Source of the DNA: Mugil cephalus
Lineage: Eukaryota > Chordata > Actinopteri > Mugiliformes > Mugilidae
Reading direction: 5' to 3'
Assembly (NCBI RefSeq): GCF_022458985.1
Contig: NC_061772.1
Location: forward strand, 10,592,001-10,656,000
DNA length: 64,000 nt
The translations under genes were made by a program, and so were the position numbers. Shown here piece after piece: positions 34,401 through 46,062 of this stretch. A model generated the notes under the pieces. The model was given only the letters and a program-made list of their open reading frames with translations, searched no databases and was not told the origin of the DNA. Position 1 is the stretch's first letter; each line of letters starts with the position of its first letter.

Positions 34401-36700
34401 ACAGAAACACTACTTCCTCAATCTGATGATAAATATACTGCTGCAGCACGTCTGATGAAATGTTTTTTAAAGCTGCCAAACTCCTTCATGCAAAAGAGTA
34501 ATGAAGAATTAAGTACAGGGAGCAACGAGTTTGCAGGGACGGGAAAGGTGAAGTGAAAGTAAGTAACACTCAGGTACTTCCCAGATCAGTCTCAGGCTAC
34601 ATTCTCGTGTTACTCTGGTTGTGAGTGTGTGGCTGCTGTTCATCCACCAGTTTGCAAGGTTATGCACTATGAGAGCAAATACGCGTGTGCACACTATATC
34701 AGTCCTTACTTAAGTCCAGGCAGGTCTCGTACGGAGGCTGAGATCTCTGCTGCCTCAGGACACAGTTTCTCCACCAGCTCCAGAGGACCCCACAGAGACT
34801 TGTTGAACCCCAGAAATGACTTCTTCACTGAAAAAGGAATCAACAAATTACACCATTTATGGGTGTTTTTAAAATCACAGACACACATGGCCATGCATAC
34901 AGTCTGTTTCCCTCTCACCTCTCAGGCCATGTTTGAGGCAGTGCTCCATGACCACGAAGAACTGCTGGAGAGGAGGGTAGTCCGAGTCCAGCGTTCGTCC
35001 GAAGCTCAGAGCCGACTCGATCAGCCCTTTAATGCTCAGCTTGGCCATGTTCAGCAGGTTGGCTCGCTCCATGGACATGGGGTCTCGCAGAGCTGCAGGA
35101 CGAGAGCCACACACACACACTTAAAATAGCCATGTCAGGAAAGCCCTTCCCTGTTTATTCAAAATGCTTTCCTCTTCTGAAGCCATCGCTGCAAATCTGA
35201 ATTGTGTCTGAATGGCTAGTGTGGTTAAATAAAGCGTTGAAAATAACTAAATATTATAAATGTTTTACGTAATGATAAATGCAAACAGAAAGGTAATAAA
35301 TAATTATACCTAAGCCAAACAAACAGATACGACTGGGTGTATTTCTTTCTGAGCTACAGGTAAAGGATTAAGACTGGTCATTTGCTTTTGTGTGTCAGGT
35401 CAGTTTAGTAACAAAGAGTCACCTCCACCAGACCATAATTACTATGGCAAACATGTGAACAAGGTACAAAGTACAATCAGTGTTTCAAGGAACCTTGAAT
35501 TTGTGAAACTTTCTTAAAAATAATTAATCTGGGTACATTTCCCTTCATTGACATACATATGCACATTTGTTTGTAAATCCTGTAACATCATGTTTCTTTT
35601 TTTTTCTAGAATAAAAGGTGTGAATTTTAAAACACTCAACATATGGACCTCCACTGAAGGTTAATGTGTAGCCAAACACCTGAGCAGGACAGGACGATGC
35701 AGGGTGACAATGTACGTAGATGTTGCCTAGCAACGTGGAAGACCTTTAATTGGTGCTGCAGGACGGATCACAGGCAGAGACACCTACATATCAACAAATT
35801 ACTTCTTGCATTAACCGAGTGGCTGTATTATCATGTGACTTCTACCACACTACGTCTAAACTTATGAAACTTAAGGAAAAACAGCAAAACTAACACACCT
35901 GGAACCTCAGAGATCAACCAGCATCTCACTCCTAGCAGTTTACCACTAGATGCTTGAATGTTCAACACATAAAATGTAACAGAAATAATAATAACTTGCA
36001 ATTAAATTTCAGCTAAATGTGGGCAGTCACATTAAGTTTAGTTGGGAGTGGTGGTGGGGGCTGGCAAAGCATGATAACTCCCAGGGCACTGGAGACAGGA
36101 CATATTTTTCCATTTGTCTCAGTGCAGCATGTGATGCCTCAGGCAGTGAAGTTGTGTGCCGGTGTTAAGCAGCAGGTCACCCACAGATACAGGTCACAGA
36201 TGAGGATGTACCATGAAAAACAGCCGGACACCACACAGACATGATAGCTAGTGAGGTAAAAGACAGCCCCCCCAAAAAACAACTAAACGTGTCAGGAGAT
36301 ATAAGACTGGGTCACATATTGTCAGCATCTAAACCAGATCGTAAATCTGGACGCCATCAGATTTGACCATTTCCTTCCTCCCTGGTGCGGATCACACTCT
36401 ACCTTGGACAGTCCATTCCCCGGGCAGAGACGTCCTGTGCTCCGACACTTTGGGAAGGACGTGAATGCTCCCTGAAATGGTCTCGGACGCTTTCCTGGCC
36501 AAAGCGAAGATAGGAGCCTGCCATCGCCCGTCTCCTCCTCCTCCTCCTCCTCCTCCTCCTCTCACCGTGCTGCTACTGCTAGCTTTATCCGCAGCTCCAG
36601 ATTTCTCCTCCTGAAGCCTCAAAATCCCAAACACCTGAGCCTTCTCCTTGCCGCTGTCCGCTTCAGACAGAGCCAGGTCGTGCTCTGCGGGCGATGCCAT
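24621..36700 (-). CDS. rufy2: RUFY2, RUN and FYVE domain protein (long form)
   Basis: Endosomal adaptor: RUN binds small GTPases and FYVE binds PI3P. Exons in transcript order: 36700-36403, 35092-34919, 34827-34710, 33801-33700, 33607-33484, 32577-32513, 32416-32351, 32001-31932, 31825-31724, 31540-31424, 31333-31241, 30546-30472, 30364-30267, 26505-26386, 26132-26003, 25883-25789, 25614-25566, 25479-25399, 24764-24621. Sum 2121 nt, 706 aa. RUN spans about residues 105-272 ([20 protein letters not shown] onward), a long coiled coil about 295-620, and FYVE about 637-704 with WLKD, CKLC, RRKHHCRNC, CNSC and RVCDTC all present. Start ATG 36698-36700 gives [11 protein letters not shown]. Exon 1 holds a nine-glycine tract (48-56) and [12 protein letters not shown] (60-71), like the RUFY1 N-terminus. 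Neighbours favour RUFY2 over RUFY1. Confidence 0.94.
28458..28566 (-). CDS. rufy2: Alternative terminal exon of RUFY2 (FYVE-less isoform)
   Basis: Between the 30267-30364 exon and the 26386-26505 exon lies a minus-strand exon with acceptor cgtgcag. It joins the same phase-2 donor, encodes [20 protein letters not shown] and continues to KLVKDISF and a TGA. Used instead of the downstream exons it gives 536 aa, ending in the coiled coil without FYVE. The closely related RUFY3 is known mainly as a FYVE-less form, so a two-ended RUFY gene is plausible. The peptide is far from random and keeps frame exactly. Confidence 0.75.
29684..29742. repeat. Compound (CA)/(TG)/(TA) microsatellite
   Basis: CA repeats pass into a short ATAT, then (GT)n, then (TA)n, in the RUFY2 intron between the long-form exon and the alternative terminal exon. 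It can form a CA-TG hairpin. Confidence 0.9.
31371..31400. repeat. (CA)n microsatellite in RUFY2 intron
   Basis: It occupies most of the 90-bp intron between the 31241-31333 and 31424-31540 exons. On the transcript strand it is (GU)n, 23 nt after the donor. Confidence 0.9.
36532..36561 (-). repeat. rufy2: (GGA)n coding microsatellite in RUFY2 exon 1
   Basis: Ten CTC triplets on the plus strand encode the glycine run at residues 48-56 of RUFY2. Length variation would be in frame. Confidence 0.85.
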
Positions 36701-37250
36701 GTTCAAGTGCCTCTGAAACGGCCTCAGATTCGCGGTGTGCCGGCCGTTAGCGAGCTAGCCCCGGTGCACTATTCAACCGGAGACCATTGTGACAGTCCTA
36801 GCATAAAAATACCTGCGATACCTGCGGCCGCAGAAGTGACAGGTCTAACCAGTGTCAAAAAATCAACAGCCGTAGCGTCGCCGGCCTAAAAGCATGTAAA
36901 TAAGATGTCGGCCTCGCTACATGGTGAACGGTGTCACCCGGGGAGACGGCGAAATGCTCCTTCTCCGTACATCGTGGAGGGCTACGGATTTGTTTACAGC
37001 CAGCAAACCCAACCGATAGTCGGCCGCTCCTCTCCGCGGTCCCGTTGCACCCTCCGGAGGGAGGGCGGTGTCAGGGACGGGGCTCACAAGACACACAAAA
37101 GGCAGCAGCAGCACTACGTAATGACTCTAGCGGCCGCTCTGCTGGAGGGAGGACGCCCCCTGCAGCCGGAGGCGGGAACTGCAGGCGGAGGATGACGGGA
37201 GGCTCCGGACCTTTGATTGTGAACAGATGGGCTGTCACATGTGTGTGAGG
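36701..37250 (-). promoter_or_regulatory. rufy2: CpG-rich RUFY2 5' region
   Basis: The 550 bp upstream of the RUFY2 ATG are visibly richer in CG dinucleotides than the AT-rich DNA beyond 37260, including two GCGGCCGC-like words (near 36825 and 37130) and several CCGG. This fits a CpG-island promoter. Open frames on both strands here look like composition artefacts. Confidence 0.5.
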
Positions 37251-40200
37251 GGGGGAGTATAATGTTTAATGTTTACAGTGATGTACTGTTTTTTAATTGC
37301 CATAATTTGAGTTTTTCATACTTGAGTATTTTCACTTTCTTGCCCTTTATAAAAACTGCACTTATTATTTAGATAATTTAGATTGTCCCTATACTTAAGG
37401 CATGAAGATTATACCGAGTTTATATACTTATATTGTTATAAGGAGTACCAACAAATGTACATAAAAAATAAACGGAAATGAAGGCGCATTTACTGTTTTG
37501 TTTTAATACTCACTTTTTAAACATCCCAGAACTTGCTGCAAAGTACTTTCATATTTAATTTACAGAAAATATAATGAAACTGACACAAATCTTCAAAGTA
37601 TCTTGCCCATAATGTTTCACTGTAGGTAACTTTTCTCAAAGGGTGGTTCTCTGTATATTAATGAACACATACTGAAACCACCGGTGAATTTTTTTTAAAC
37701 AGCACCATAGAATCATTGAGTCAAATTTAGAAGCACTGCAGTGGAAACAACAAACTTTCACGCAGTCACCAGTTTCTTTAGCAGGAAGAAATAGATCAAG
37801 ACAGCAAAGGCGGATGTGTGTGGGGAAAGCTTGATTAAGGTTTCAAGCATGGGAGACAACCGTGCAGCTTCAAATTTCAGGCAGTTCATCTACAGATAAA
37901 TACTCTGTTTCTGATTTCAGTCTTAAAGTATCATTAAACTATATATATATATAAAAAAAACTCACTAACTTCAGGGTAGATCCCTAAGAAAATGAATATT
38001 CACGGTGTGGATTATATATCATGTCTTGATTGGCTGGTGAAAGTGACATGATACTTAAAATAACAAATTAACTACACTGGTCATTCATGAATGCTTAACT
38101 CTGGTGACTCCAATTACTCATGGAAAGGTAATGCCACTGCCACTGGATGTTTTTATTAGACCTTAAGATATTTAGTCAGTCTTGCCAATCCCATCTTACT
38201 TCACTGATGTGTGTGTGGATGTCTCCTAATATGTTGTGGTGCTGTGTACGACAATAAAACACCATAGTATGAGAGGTATCAACATACAGCATTTAAATAA
38301 CATTTGCGTCGTACCTTGGTTATAGGCTAATCGCTCCATACTCTCACTGTGAGTGATGCCCCAGCGGTGAAGACTCTGAGGAGAGTACATGGTGAGAGGG
38401 ACACAGCCTTGTTGCAAAGGGAATAGTCCTTGGAGTGGTGTGGTTTCTGTTGAGCCAGAGCCACACAGTCCTCTCAGGTTTTCTGATATCCTAGATGACC
38501 CAGCCTCTTCAGCAGTGGTGGACTGATGTGATGTGTTCCAGTTTGATCACAGCTTCAAGATGCGATGGGATTCTGAGGAGCTGAATACAAAGGCCTGGGG
38601 CAGAATACACAGTGGAGACTTGAAGCCAGATACAGGAAATATTAAAAGCAGACTGAAGAACGGTTTTAATCATCAGTAAACACCCAAGGGATTTACACTA
38701 TTTTGGCTCTACACACACATTCAGATTAGCCAATCTTTATAATAGAACATAATGAATAAAATTAAACAAAGCAGCAACAAGTATTATTATTACATTGCTA
38801 CATTTTCTCATAATGTACTTGGGTACATTATGTTGAAAATAAAACATTGTGTGTATATATCCTATCACTGACTGACACAAACATAACTCACATAGTCACA
38901 CCCTTCACTCTCATATCTGTTCATATGAATAAAGTGCAGCCCTCAGATAATTATTAATTATGAGTTCTGAATCTTAACGTGAAACCACAAAAACTGCCAG
39001 AAGGACTTTTACCTTTCCTTTCAGTTATGAAGGATGCATCCAGAGGGTCGCCACTTCACTATAGTATAGAAATAAAACCTTCCAACTACACCAATGACAT
39101 GATGCTAGCTCCATTACAGCTTTAGTAGCTCGGAGGCTACAGTAAATGATATGAAACCCCCGTGGTTTCCTCTAGCACTGGTTTTCTCTCATTCTCTCTA
39201 ATAGCTTTAGGCTGACTAGAATCATATGACTGGTTTTGTGCAGCTCTGTTCACTCCTTAGCTGCTTGTGCACTTGCCTGTGTTAAATCTCTGAATGACTG
39301 ATCCCTGTTCAGCCAGCAGAGAATACACAATTCAGGCCGCTACACTTCGATGTTGATGTTGTTTAGTTTTTTTTTTTTTTTTAATATACCAAAAGTGACA
39401 ACAATAACTACATATCATCATTTATGCTTAAATATGGCGAATGTATGTTAAGTCGGAAATATAAATAAGCCAGTGCCCAGCATTTAGAGCTCACCAGCAA
39501 CAAATGTAACAAATGTATACATGGCCAAAGCTTTCAGTGATCACTACACATCATGCTTCCATCTCTCTCCTGCCTCCTCCCCCCTCCCTTCCTCTCAGAA
39601 CCACACCTAAGCCCACTCACTACTAAACACCACTTCCAGGGTGGTATGTTTGTGCCATATGACAATCTGAATCCCGGTTGGAACATGCCCATCACCATGA
39701 CAGGCAGCAAAACGAACCAATCGGTGATCTTTGCCGGAAGCTCTTTCCACCAATCACAGTAGGATGCTGTTTCATGGTAGTAGACAGCCTTTCATTGTGC
39801 AGCAATGCTGCAGCTGGAGTGGTGCTATTCTCTCAGACTCTGACACAGGAATTTGTTATTTTGATTCACAAAGAACAAGACACGATATCTATTAAGAATA
39901 ATTAAGTATAAATCTTAAAGAGATGAATTATACTGTAGTATCAATATGACCTGCGCAGTCCACACACTCTGCTGAATGTTTGTTGACTGTAACTATACTC
40001 AGTGTACACATCACACCGTTATTAATGTAAATGTACTGAAACATGCACTATCACATCTCACCTGAGCAGGAAGAAATTGAGTGTTGATCCTTAGGACGCA
40101 GCTCGTTAGCAATCTGTGGTCTGATCCAAACAGGCTGAGTTTATGCGCTGGTCTTGTACACAGACTTTCAGACGATGACTCTGGGCAAACTGGGCAAGAA

Positions 40201-40282
40201 CAGCCTGATGTGCATCTCAGTCCAGCTGAAGAAGCTACATGCAACTGCAGTTAGCAGCACCCAAATGTCCCATGATAAACAC

Positions 40283-40335
40283 ATCTATCTATCCATCTAT
40301 CCATCTATCCATCTATCTATCTATCTATCTATCTA

Positions 40336-40393
<58 letters not shown>

Positions 40394-40395
40394 CT
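40283..40395. repeat. Compound (ATCT)n-(TGTC)n tetranucleotide repeat
   Basis: An irregular ATCTATCC lead-in, then pure CTAT units, then pure CTGT units, then CTAT again. C/T transitions separate the blocks. Confidence 0.92.
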
Positions 40396-40606
40396 AAAGA
40401 TGTTACAAGGCTGGCATAGCTACATGACTGTCTGTAGAAGCAGGAAGCCGGTACACGCTCTGGAGATATCACCGACAGAAACCACAACCATCACCCCACA
40501 CAGCACCCAATGACATGAAAGAAGGGAAGCTGGGGGAGGGGAGGGGTGGATGAGAGAGGGTAGGGAGGGGACAACAGGGAGGGGGGAGCTAGAAGGGGAT
40601 AAATGA

Positions 40607-40681
40607 AGAGGAGAGGAGAGGAGAGGAGAGGAGAGGAGAGGAGAGGAGAGGAGAGGAGAGGAGAGGAGAGGAGAGGAGAGG
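40607..40681. repeat. (GGAGA)n pentanucleotide repeat
   Basis: About fifteen near-perfect GAGAG units, all purine on the plus strand, following a G-rich purine tract from about 40535. It gives spurious minus-strand frames of Ser-Pro-Leu-Leu. Confidence 0.92.
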
Positions 40682-41529
40682 GCAACGCACTGGTCTAATA
40701 CACAGACCTTATTAATGAAATGCATAAAGATATGAATGAATGAAGATGTTTGTGAATGGTGATTTCTGAAAGCAGATGTCTGTCATTACCATCCAATCCC
40801 TGACTGAGACCTGGATGCGGAGGGAGGTACTTGTTGAGGCAGAAAAGCGATTGGCTTCATTTGTGAAGTGAATGACTTTGCAGCTAACGGAAACAAACAG
40901 CATCACTGCAGCTAGAAAGTGCTCTCTGGGAAAAGGAAGAGGATGAGCATAAATAGGAAAAGAAGAGGAATGCATATGAAAACAAATATATTCCATCTTT
41001 ATGGGCAACAGTATATATTAAATTCCTATAAAAATAAAATAAATCTTTAACAGCATCCCAATTCATCAGGAAGTGGTGAATAACGCTGCAACAGAGCGGG
41101 GGGAAAAACCCAAAACTACGTGAAAACAAACAAGCCGGAACAAGAAAATATTTATTTGTCAAATATTTACAATAGAAAGCTATTCATGTGTAGACAATGA
41201 GCTTTGTCTAGTCTATAAAAAATATCTGAAATAAGTCAGGCAACACTGGCAACTGGGCAATTCTGGGACTAATTTGCATGAAATGAACAGTTTTGTAACT
41301 TTCCAAAAGGTTAAAACAATAACAAAACAAAAGAAAAACCCTAATCAGCACATAAAAATGTTACTCTGGAATTTCTTTTGGTTATTTTTGAATACCAGTT
41401 GGTACTTGTCAGTCCGTCCTGACGGAAACACTGACATAATGACTGTGAATGTCAATATAATTGTGACTATAAGTTTTCACAGTTTTCTGTGTGGTTAATT
41501 ATGCAGATAATATTTGTTACCACTTAAAT

Positions 41530-42095
41530 GGTTGTGGGGGGCTGGGGCCTGTCCCAACTATCATTGTATACCCTGGACAGATACACTAGCCCATCACAGG
41601 GTTAACACAGACACAGCATTCATACTCACATACACACCTACAGTGAATTTACTGTACAATCACCATTTCATCAAACAAGCAAGTCTTTGGACTGTGGGAG
41701 GAAGATCAAACCCAGATCAAACCCTCGTAGCCACAGGGAGAACATGCAAACTCCACAAAACCCTTACAGTCTGGCATAGCTAGACCAGTCTGGAATAGCT
41801 AGATCTGGCCGTTATCAAAATGTGAGTCTCATGGCTCACCATTTGGATTTAATTTACGGAGCATGTTTCAGTCCCTACAGAGAAAAAAAACACCTCTGCA
41901 CGCAAGTCAATAATCCTACAAGATATCAGTCATTTCGTTGTAAACTAATTAAACTCTGCAGTGCTCAGCTGATGAGGAAGACTTTGTGACTGTTAGTCTT
42001 CTGTGTTGTGGGTGGGGAGGTTGGTGTGGCGTCCAGGCTAGAAGCTTCTTACATTGTGAGGCACAGCACTAAGGACTGCACCACTATGCTGCACA
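41530..42095 (-). mobile_element. L2-like LINE/SINE tail, split by an insertion
   Basis: 41530-41763 contains, in order, phrases typical of a very common fish repeat tail: a cctgtcccaacta block, atacactagcccatcacagg, ctttggactgtgggaggaag and gagaacatgcaaactccaca. The expected continuation (cttcttacattgtgaggcac ... ggactgcaccactatgctgc) appears at about 42040-42095, about 270 bp further than expected. The assignment is from memory of the family. A reverse-oriented relative is at about 61390-61610. Confidence 0.65.
41764..42039. other. Insertion inside the L2-like repeat
   Basis: About 275 bp separating two parts of one repeat. It starts with two copies of a CTGG(C/A)ATAGCTAGA(C/T)C-like word (41771-41810). 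No terminal inverted repeats or open frame were recognised. Confidence 0.4.
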
Positions 42096-42451
42096 TGACT
42101 CAACATGTTTTAATATAATGCTGTCAAATACAAAATTTAAGTGAGGGCATCTTAGGAGCATTAAATAGAAAGGGGGTGCTAGGGGGCTGTTGTCTGATTT
42201 ATATTTAACCACATGTGTACCTTATTAACTAACCTCTCTTTTTACTTCAGTTGTCTCAACTGTAAGAAATAAAATGCCTCCCCTGCACCACAGTCAAAAT
42301 TACCAAACGTTTTCAGTGTTTTCAAAATGGTGAATATCCAACATCTATATTTTGATATATTTTAAGAGAGATGATGACGCAAAATTAAGCATACACAACT
42401 TTTTACAAGCTGAATGCTTGTGGGTTGTAGTGAATATGGTATAACGGTCCC
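42096..42451. other. Spacer at 3' end of first MADF gene
   Basis: AT-rich and noncoding by eye. It presumably contains the 3' UTR of the minus-strand MADF-BESS gene. No strong minus-strand AATAAA is seen close to the stop. Confidence 0.4.
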
Positions 42452-43973
42452 TTATAAATCCTTCAGAGCTCTTTGGTCCTCAAACTCTGCAGCATAAAGC
42501 ACTTGCTGGAATTTCATCCGCACTTCCATTCTTTTTTTAATGGTAAGCCTCTTTAGTGAGGGCAGGAGACTAAGCAGAAAGAGTTCATCTTCATCTCTGA
42601 GGTTGGTGAGGCCTTCGGCTGAACTTATCTCAGTCTGTGTGGTTGTTTGCCTTTTGCGTTTATGAGACGGTCCTGAATCGTGATGGTTGGTTTGACATTG
42701 CTCCACAAGAGGAACACTTGTACTAACAACAGGTACCAGCACAGAGCTGCACAGTGTCTTCTCGTCTTTATCTTCCTCTTCCTCCGGTTCACCTGCCCTT
42801 TCAGATACCTGTGGTGCATGAGAACAAAATAGTTACTGGTTAACACACACAACACCTCACTGATAACAACCTTCATTTTACTGGGTGATCACGAGCAAAC
42901 ACATCAAGTGATTCTCACAGTAAAAACTGTTGGCAAAACCATTTATATTCAAACTAAAATATTAAAACGAAAAACTTGATTATGATTTCCAAATATTTTC
43001 TCTGTCGCTTATTAAACATCAGGATTATATCACCACAGATATATCCGTAGAGAAATGCAAAGGTTTCATCTGAGATAATTTAGAGTCTGTGCCCACGGTT
43101 GTTTCCAGTTGAGCCACAGACTGATCACACCCACGCACCAGGTCTAAAATGAGTTTAATCATATATATATATAGTTGCGTGTGTGGGCATGTTTTTCCTA
43201 TTTTCTAGATCCTATATTGGGCATCACTACTTTTTGTCAAACTATTTGCCATCGTTTAGAGGAGGGTTATGTTGACTGATCACATATTTATGATGCGTAT
43301 TCAGATATATAAAACCCTAATTTGAAAATGTCTAAAGCTAAAACATCTCTCTCTTTTAGCCTCGAAAATTAAATATCTGTGGTTCCTCATATTATAAGCT
43401 GGCTGTTGACGTCAAACGGCTTTTATTTTGAAAAACTGAAGCGCGTGTTGATGTGACTGGACGTTTTCAAGGGTTTTTGCCTTTCAGGAAATCACAGCTG
43501 ATGACTAACTTTGTACCGATTAAATATGATGGCGGTAGTCAACATTAGTTAGCTAAGGAGGCTAAGCTAACACGGCGTGTCAACGTGACAGCATATCTCC
43601 GTGGACGACGCACGGACGAACACACCTGTCCGGGCTCCCTCATGCTGCGCTCTACTCTGGGTTTGACATAGGCGCTGAGCCAGGCCAGCTGGTTGTACAG
43701 CACCGGGACCTGCCTCTCTACCGGGTTGTCGTCTTCGTCGCCTTCCAGCAGGGGGACATTTCTCTTGACGAGTCGCTTCTTCGCTTTACAGAACTTGTCG
43801 CGTAGGTTTTTCCATTTCAGTTTCACCTCTTCCTCCGACTTTCCCATGGCGACCGCGATCTCTTTCCAGGACAGATGTCCCTTCAGGTTGTCTTTGTAGT
43901 CCCGCCGGGACTGGTCGTACAGATTCGGGTGTTCGCGTATCAAGTCCGCCAGTTTCTTTTCGACGGTGTTCAT
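42452..43973 (-). CDS. MADF-BESS domain protein
   Basis: Probable DNA-binding transcriptional regulator or transposon-derived factor, likely nuclear. Two exons: 43973-43626 (116 codons) and 42808-42452, with donor GTGTGT and acceptor caccacag, phase 0. Total 234 aa. MADF (Myb/SANT-like helix set) spans about residues 5-100: KLADLIREHPNLYD, WKEIAVAMG, LKWKNLRDKFCKAKKR, then PVLYNQLAWLSAYVKPR. An acidic linker (120-133) and a basic HKRKRQ (165-170) precede a BESS motif at about 188-225 (DEDELFLLSLLPSLKRL). MADF-BESS proteins are numerous in fish and flies. I cannot assign an orthologue. A sister gene lies 2.1 kb away in the same orientation with a transposase relic between, suggesting an origin linked to PIF/Harbinger. 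Confidence 0.85.
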
Positions 43974-44565
43974 TTTGTTTTACTACCACAGCGAAGCCCT
44001 TTCGTCGGCAGACAACGACCTCGGTTCGTTTTCTCGGCTCACGTCGCCAGAAGGAAGTGCGAAGCTGCAGATATTCAAAATAAAACCACTGCCACAACGC
44101 CTTGCCTCCTGTTGGCTTTTATTAACACATTCTGTTTGGAAAATGTGAACGGCAAATGCTCACACAATTATGATACATGGTACTTTCATTTAAAGCAGCA
44201 GCACACGATTTCAAATGGGAAACTTACAGCAAAAAATTAGTGTATTATGATGACAGGGTTATTACAGCACACCAAGAACAGATAAATATGTTTGTTCTCT
44301 CTCGGTGGCAAGAACAAGAACAACATTATGGCCAGGTCATTCATATCTTACAAGAAACCACAGACTGTAAACTCAAGTGTAGAATATCTGGGAAGTCATC
44401 ATGGGAGCCCTGTCTGACACTGATTCACAGAGAAACTATAACAGCAACATGTTTGAAGCAGAGGAGCAGGAACATTTGTTATCATTTGTGATTGCAAAGG
44501 AAATGGATAAAAATCTGAGCGTGTCTGACCACTCAATACAACCAGAGCTGAGCACGGTGAGTACA

Positions 44566-45100
44566 GTGTCGTGGTTCAACAGATGGAGGAGATGGACGAC
44601 GAGAGGCACGCTTCTTATTTTAGGAAGTCGGCCAGTTGTTTTGATGACCTTATCTGTCAGATCACGCCGTTCATTCAGCATGCACCCACACGCAGTCTGC
44701 CGATCTGGACCCATGAAAGATTAGCTCTCACATCGCTAATATTCTACATATGGGAGCTCCGAGGTGACCAAGGCGATCTGGCGGGGTTTGAAATATGACG
44801 TTGAGGCCGTTCCCTCGTCGGGACAGATGGGTGACATCACCCAGGACTTTTGAAGGCCGCTGAACTTTCCTAATTTTGTTGGGGCTATCGATGGGTAACG
44901 TGGTCAGCACACTCTGTTGTTTTGATGGCTCTGTGTGATCACGATTCACGATGGTTGACATCAGGGCTTATGGCAAAGGAAGCGAGGGTAGTGCCTGAGA
45001 AGACCTCCTTAGGGTCTACTCTCAAGAATAGATGAATATTTTTGCATCCACCGGCAAATGCCCCTGGCACTACTGTCAAGACTCCATGTGAGTTTTTGTG
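44566..45100 (+). pseudogene. PIF/Harbinger (HARBI1-like) transposase relic
   Basis: Broken remains of a DDE nuclease. The largest open piece (44571-44798) carries DDERHASYFRKSASCFDDLI and PTRSLPIWTHERLALTSLIF, the N-terminal helical region of Harbinger transposases. After an internal deletion come FPSSGQMGDITQDF and NFPNFVGAIDG (about 44800-44895), which hold the first catalytic Asp. In a shifted frame follow FTMVDIRAYGKGSEGS (about 44940-44995) and PPANAPGTTVKTP (about 45048-45090). Several stops and at least two frame changes interrupt it, and the rest of the catalytic core is missing. It is certainly non-functional as a transposase. Family placement is by motif memory. Confidence 0.75.
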
Positions 45101-46062
45101 AGTTGTTGCATTTCACCTGTATTTAAATCTCATGTACTCCTATTTATTTTTGTCTTGACACGTGATATTCCTATACTCTTACTATTATTTTTATAGAACT
45201 GAACATATATGATAGCAGATATGTTTGTTTATTGTCCCCCCATTAACTGAATAAAAGTGAGCTGCATGTCAAAACTGTGAAAGGTCAAATAAAAGGCTTA
45301 ACTTCAGTTTCACACCTTGGCTCAGATAACAGACAACTGTATCTTTCCTTTCTCGGTCTCACTCATCTGTTTCTGTTCCTCTGTTTTCTCTACATGCACT
45401 GAACACTTTTATATAAGTGTCATAATGTTAAGATTTTGGCTTTGTATTTATTTGATCTCTGTGATGTGGTTCAGTTGTTAGTCTAATGCTTTAATGAAGA
45501 TGTTAAACAATAATAATTGTATTTTGGCAACAAAAAAAATGCATAAAAATAAGGCTTTATGAAAACAGTTAAAGAAAACTTTCTTGGTTAAATTAGTTTA
45601 AAATATTTGGGAGCCATAAGAGCCGGAGGAGCAGAGTCTTTCCATCACTTAAGAGTCTCAATGTTTACGGACTGAAATGCACAAACATGATTGGCTGACT
45701 GTGATCACCTGGGATGGCCTGGCTCGCTTGCAATTGGTTTGTGCGTTTCCTTATCCACTAAACCACTACCGAAAGCGGCCCGTTTTAAATCGTAACCTTT
45801 TGTTTTGGTTGTAGGTCCGAGAATATGGGACGACTTCTGGGACCAGAACCCGACCGCGGGAGTCCCCTGTCAGTGACCTATGGTGCAAAAGGTTTGTCTC
45901 ATGTCGGGACACGTTGTGACCACTGAATAGGTATGAAAAGCCAGTTTTTGCACATTATGCACAGGTGTCATTCTGACAGAGGAGTTGATCTACAGTTACC
46001 ACCACTCTCGTGCATCATATGACTTTATTGTTTACATACATCAGGTGGGCACCATTGCTTAC
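45101..46062. other. Spacer between transposase relic and second MADF gene
   Basis: AT-rich. I searched the minus strand here for a second exon of the 46063-46395 gene and found no BESS-like segment. A plus-strand stretch after a tag acceptor at about 45815 (RIWDDFWDQNPTAGVPCQ then stop) is unassigned. Confidence 0.4.

Larger units (their letters stand above)
37251..41529. other. Gene-poor spacer with microsatellites
   Basis: AT-rich. No gene can be supported. It holds the ATCT/TGTC and GGAGA repeats listed separately, and a minus-strand open stretch with a donor-like end (38315-38546) discussed as a finding. A plus-strand open frame at 39553-39762 has no recognisable domain. Confidence 0.5.

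Noticed and set aside
36905-37248. Open frames upstream of RUFY2 on both strands
   Set aside because: GC-rich promoter DNA has few stop codons; no motifs and no splice or homology support.
39553-39762. Plus-strand frame with MFVPYDNLNPGW
   Set aside because: No recognisable domain, no splice partners, and it begins in a pyrimidine tract; insufficient support.
40283-40395. Regularly repeated units considered as a CRISPR-like array
   Set aside because: Units are contiguous tetranucleotides without unique spacers; an ordinary microsatellite in a vertebrate genome.
40420-40725. Minus-strand frame with repeated Ser-Pro-Leu-Leu
   Set aside because: Direct translation of the GGAGA pentanucleotide repeat.
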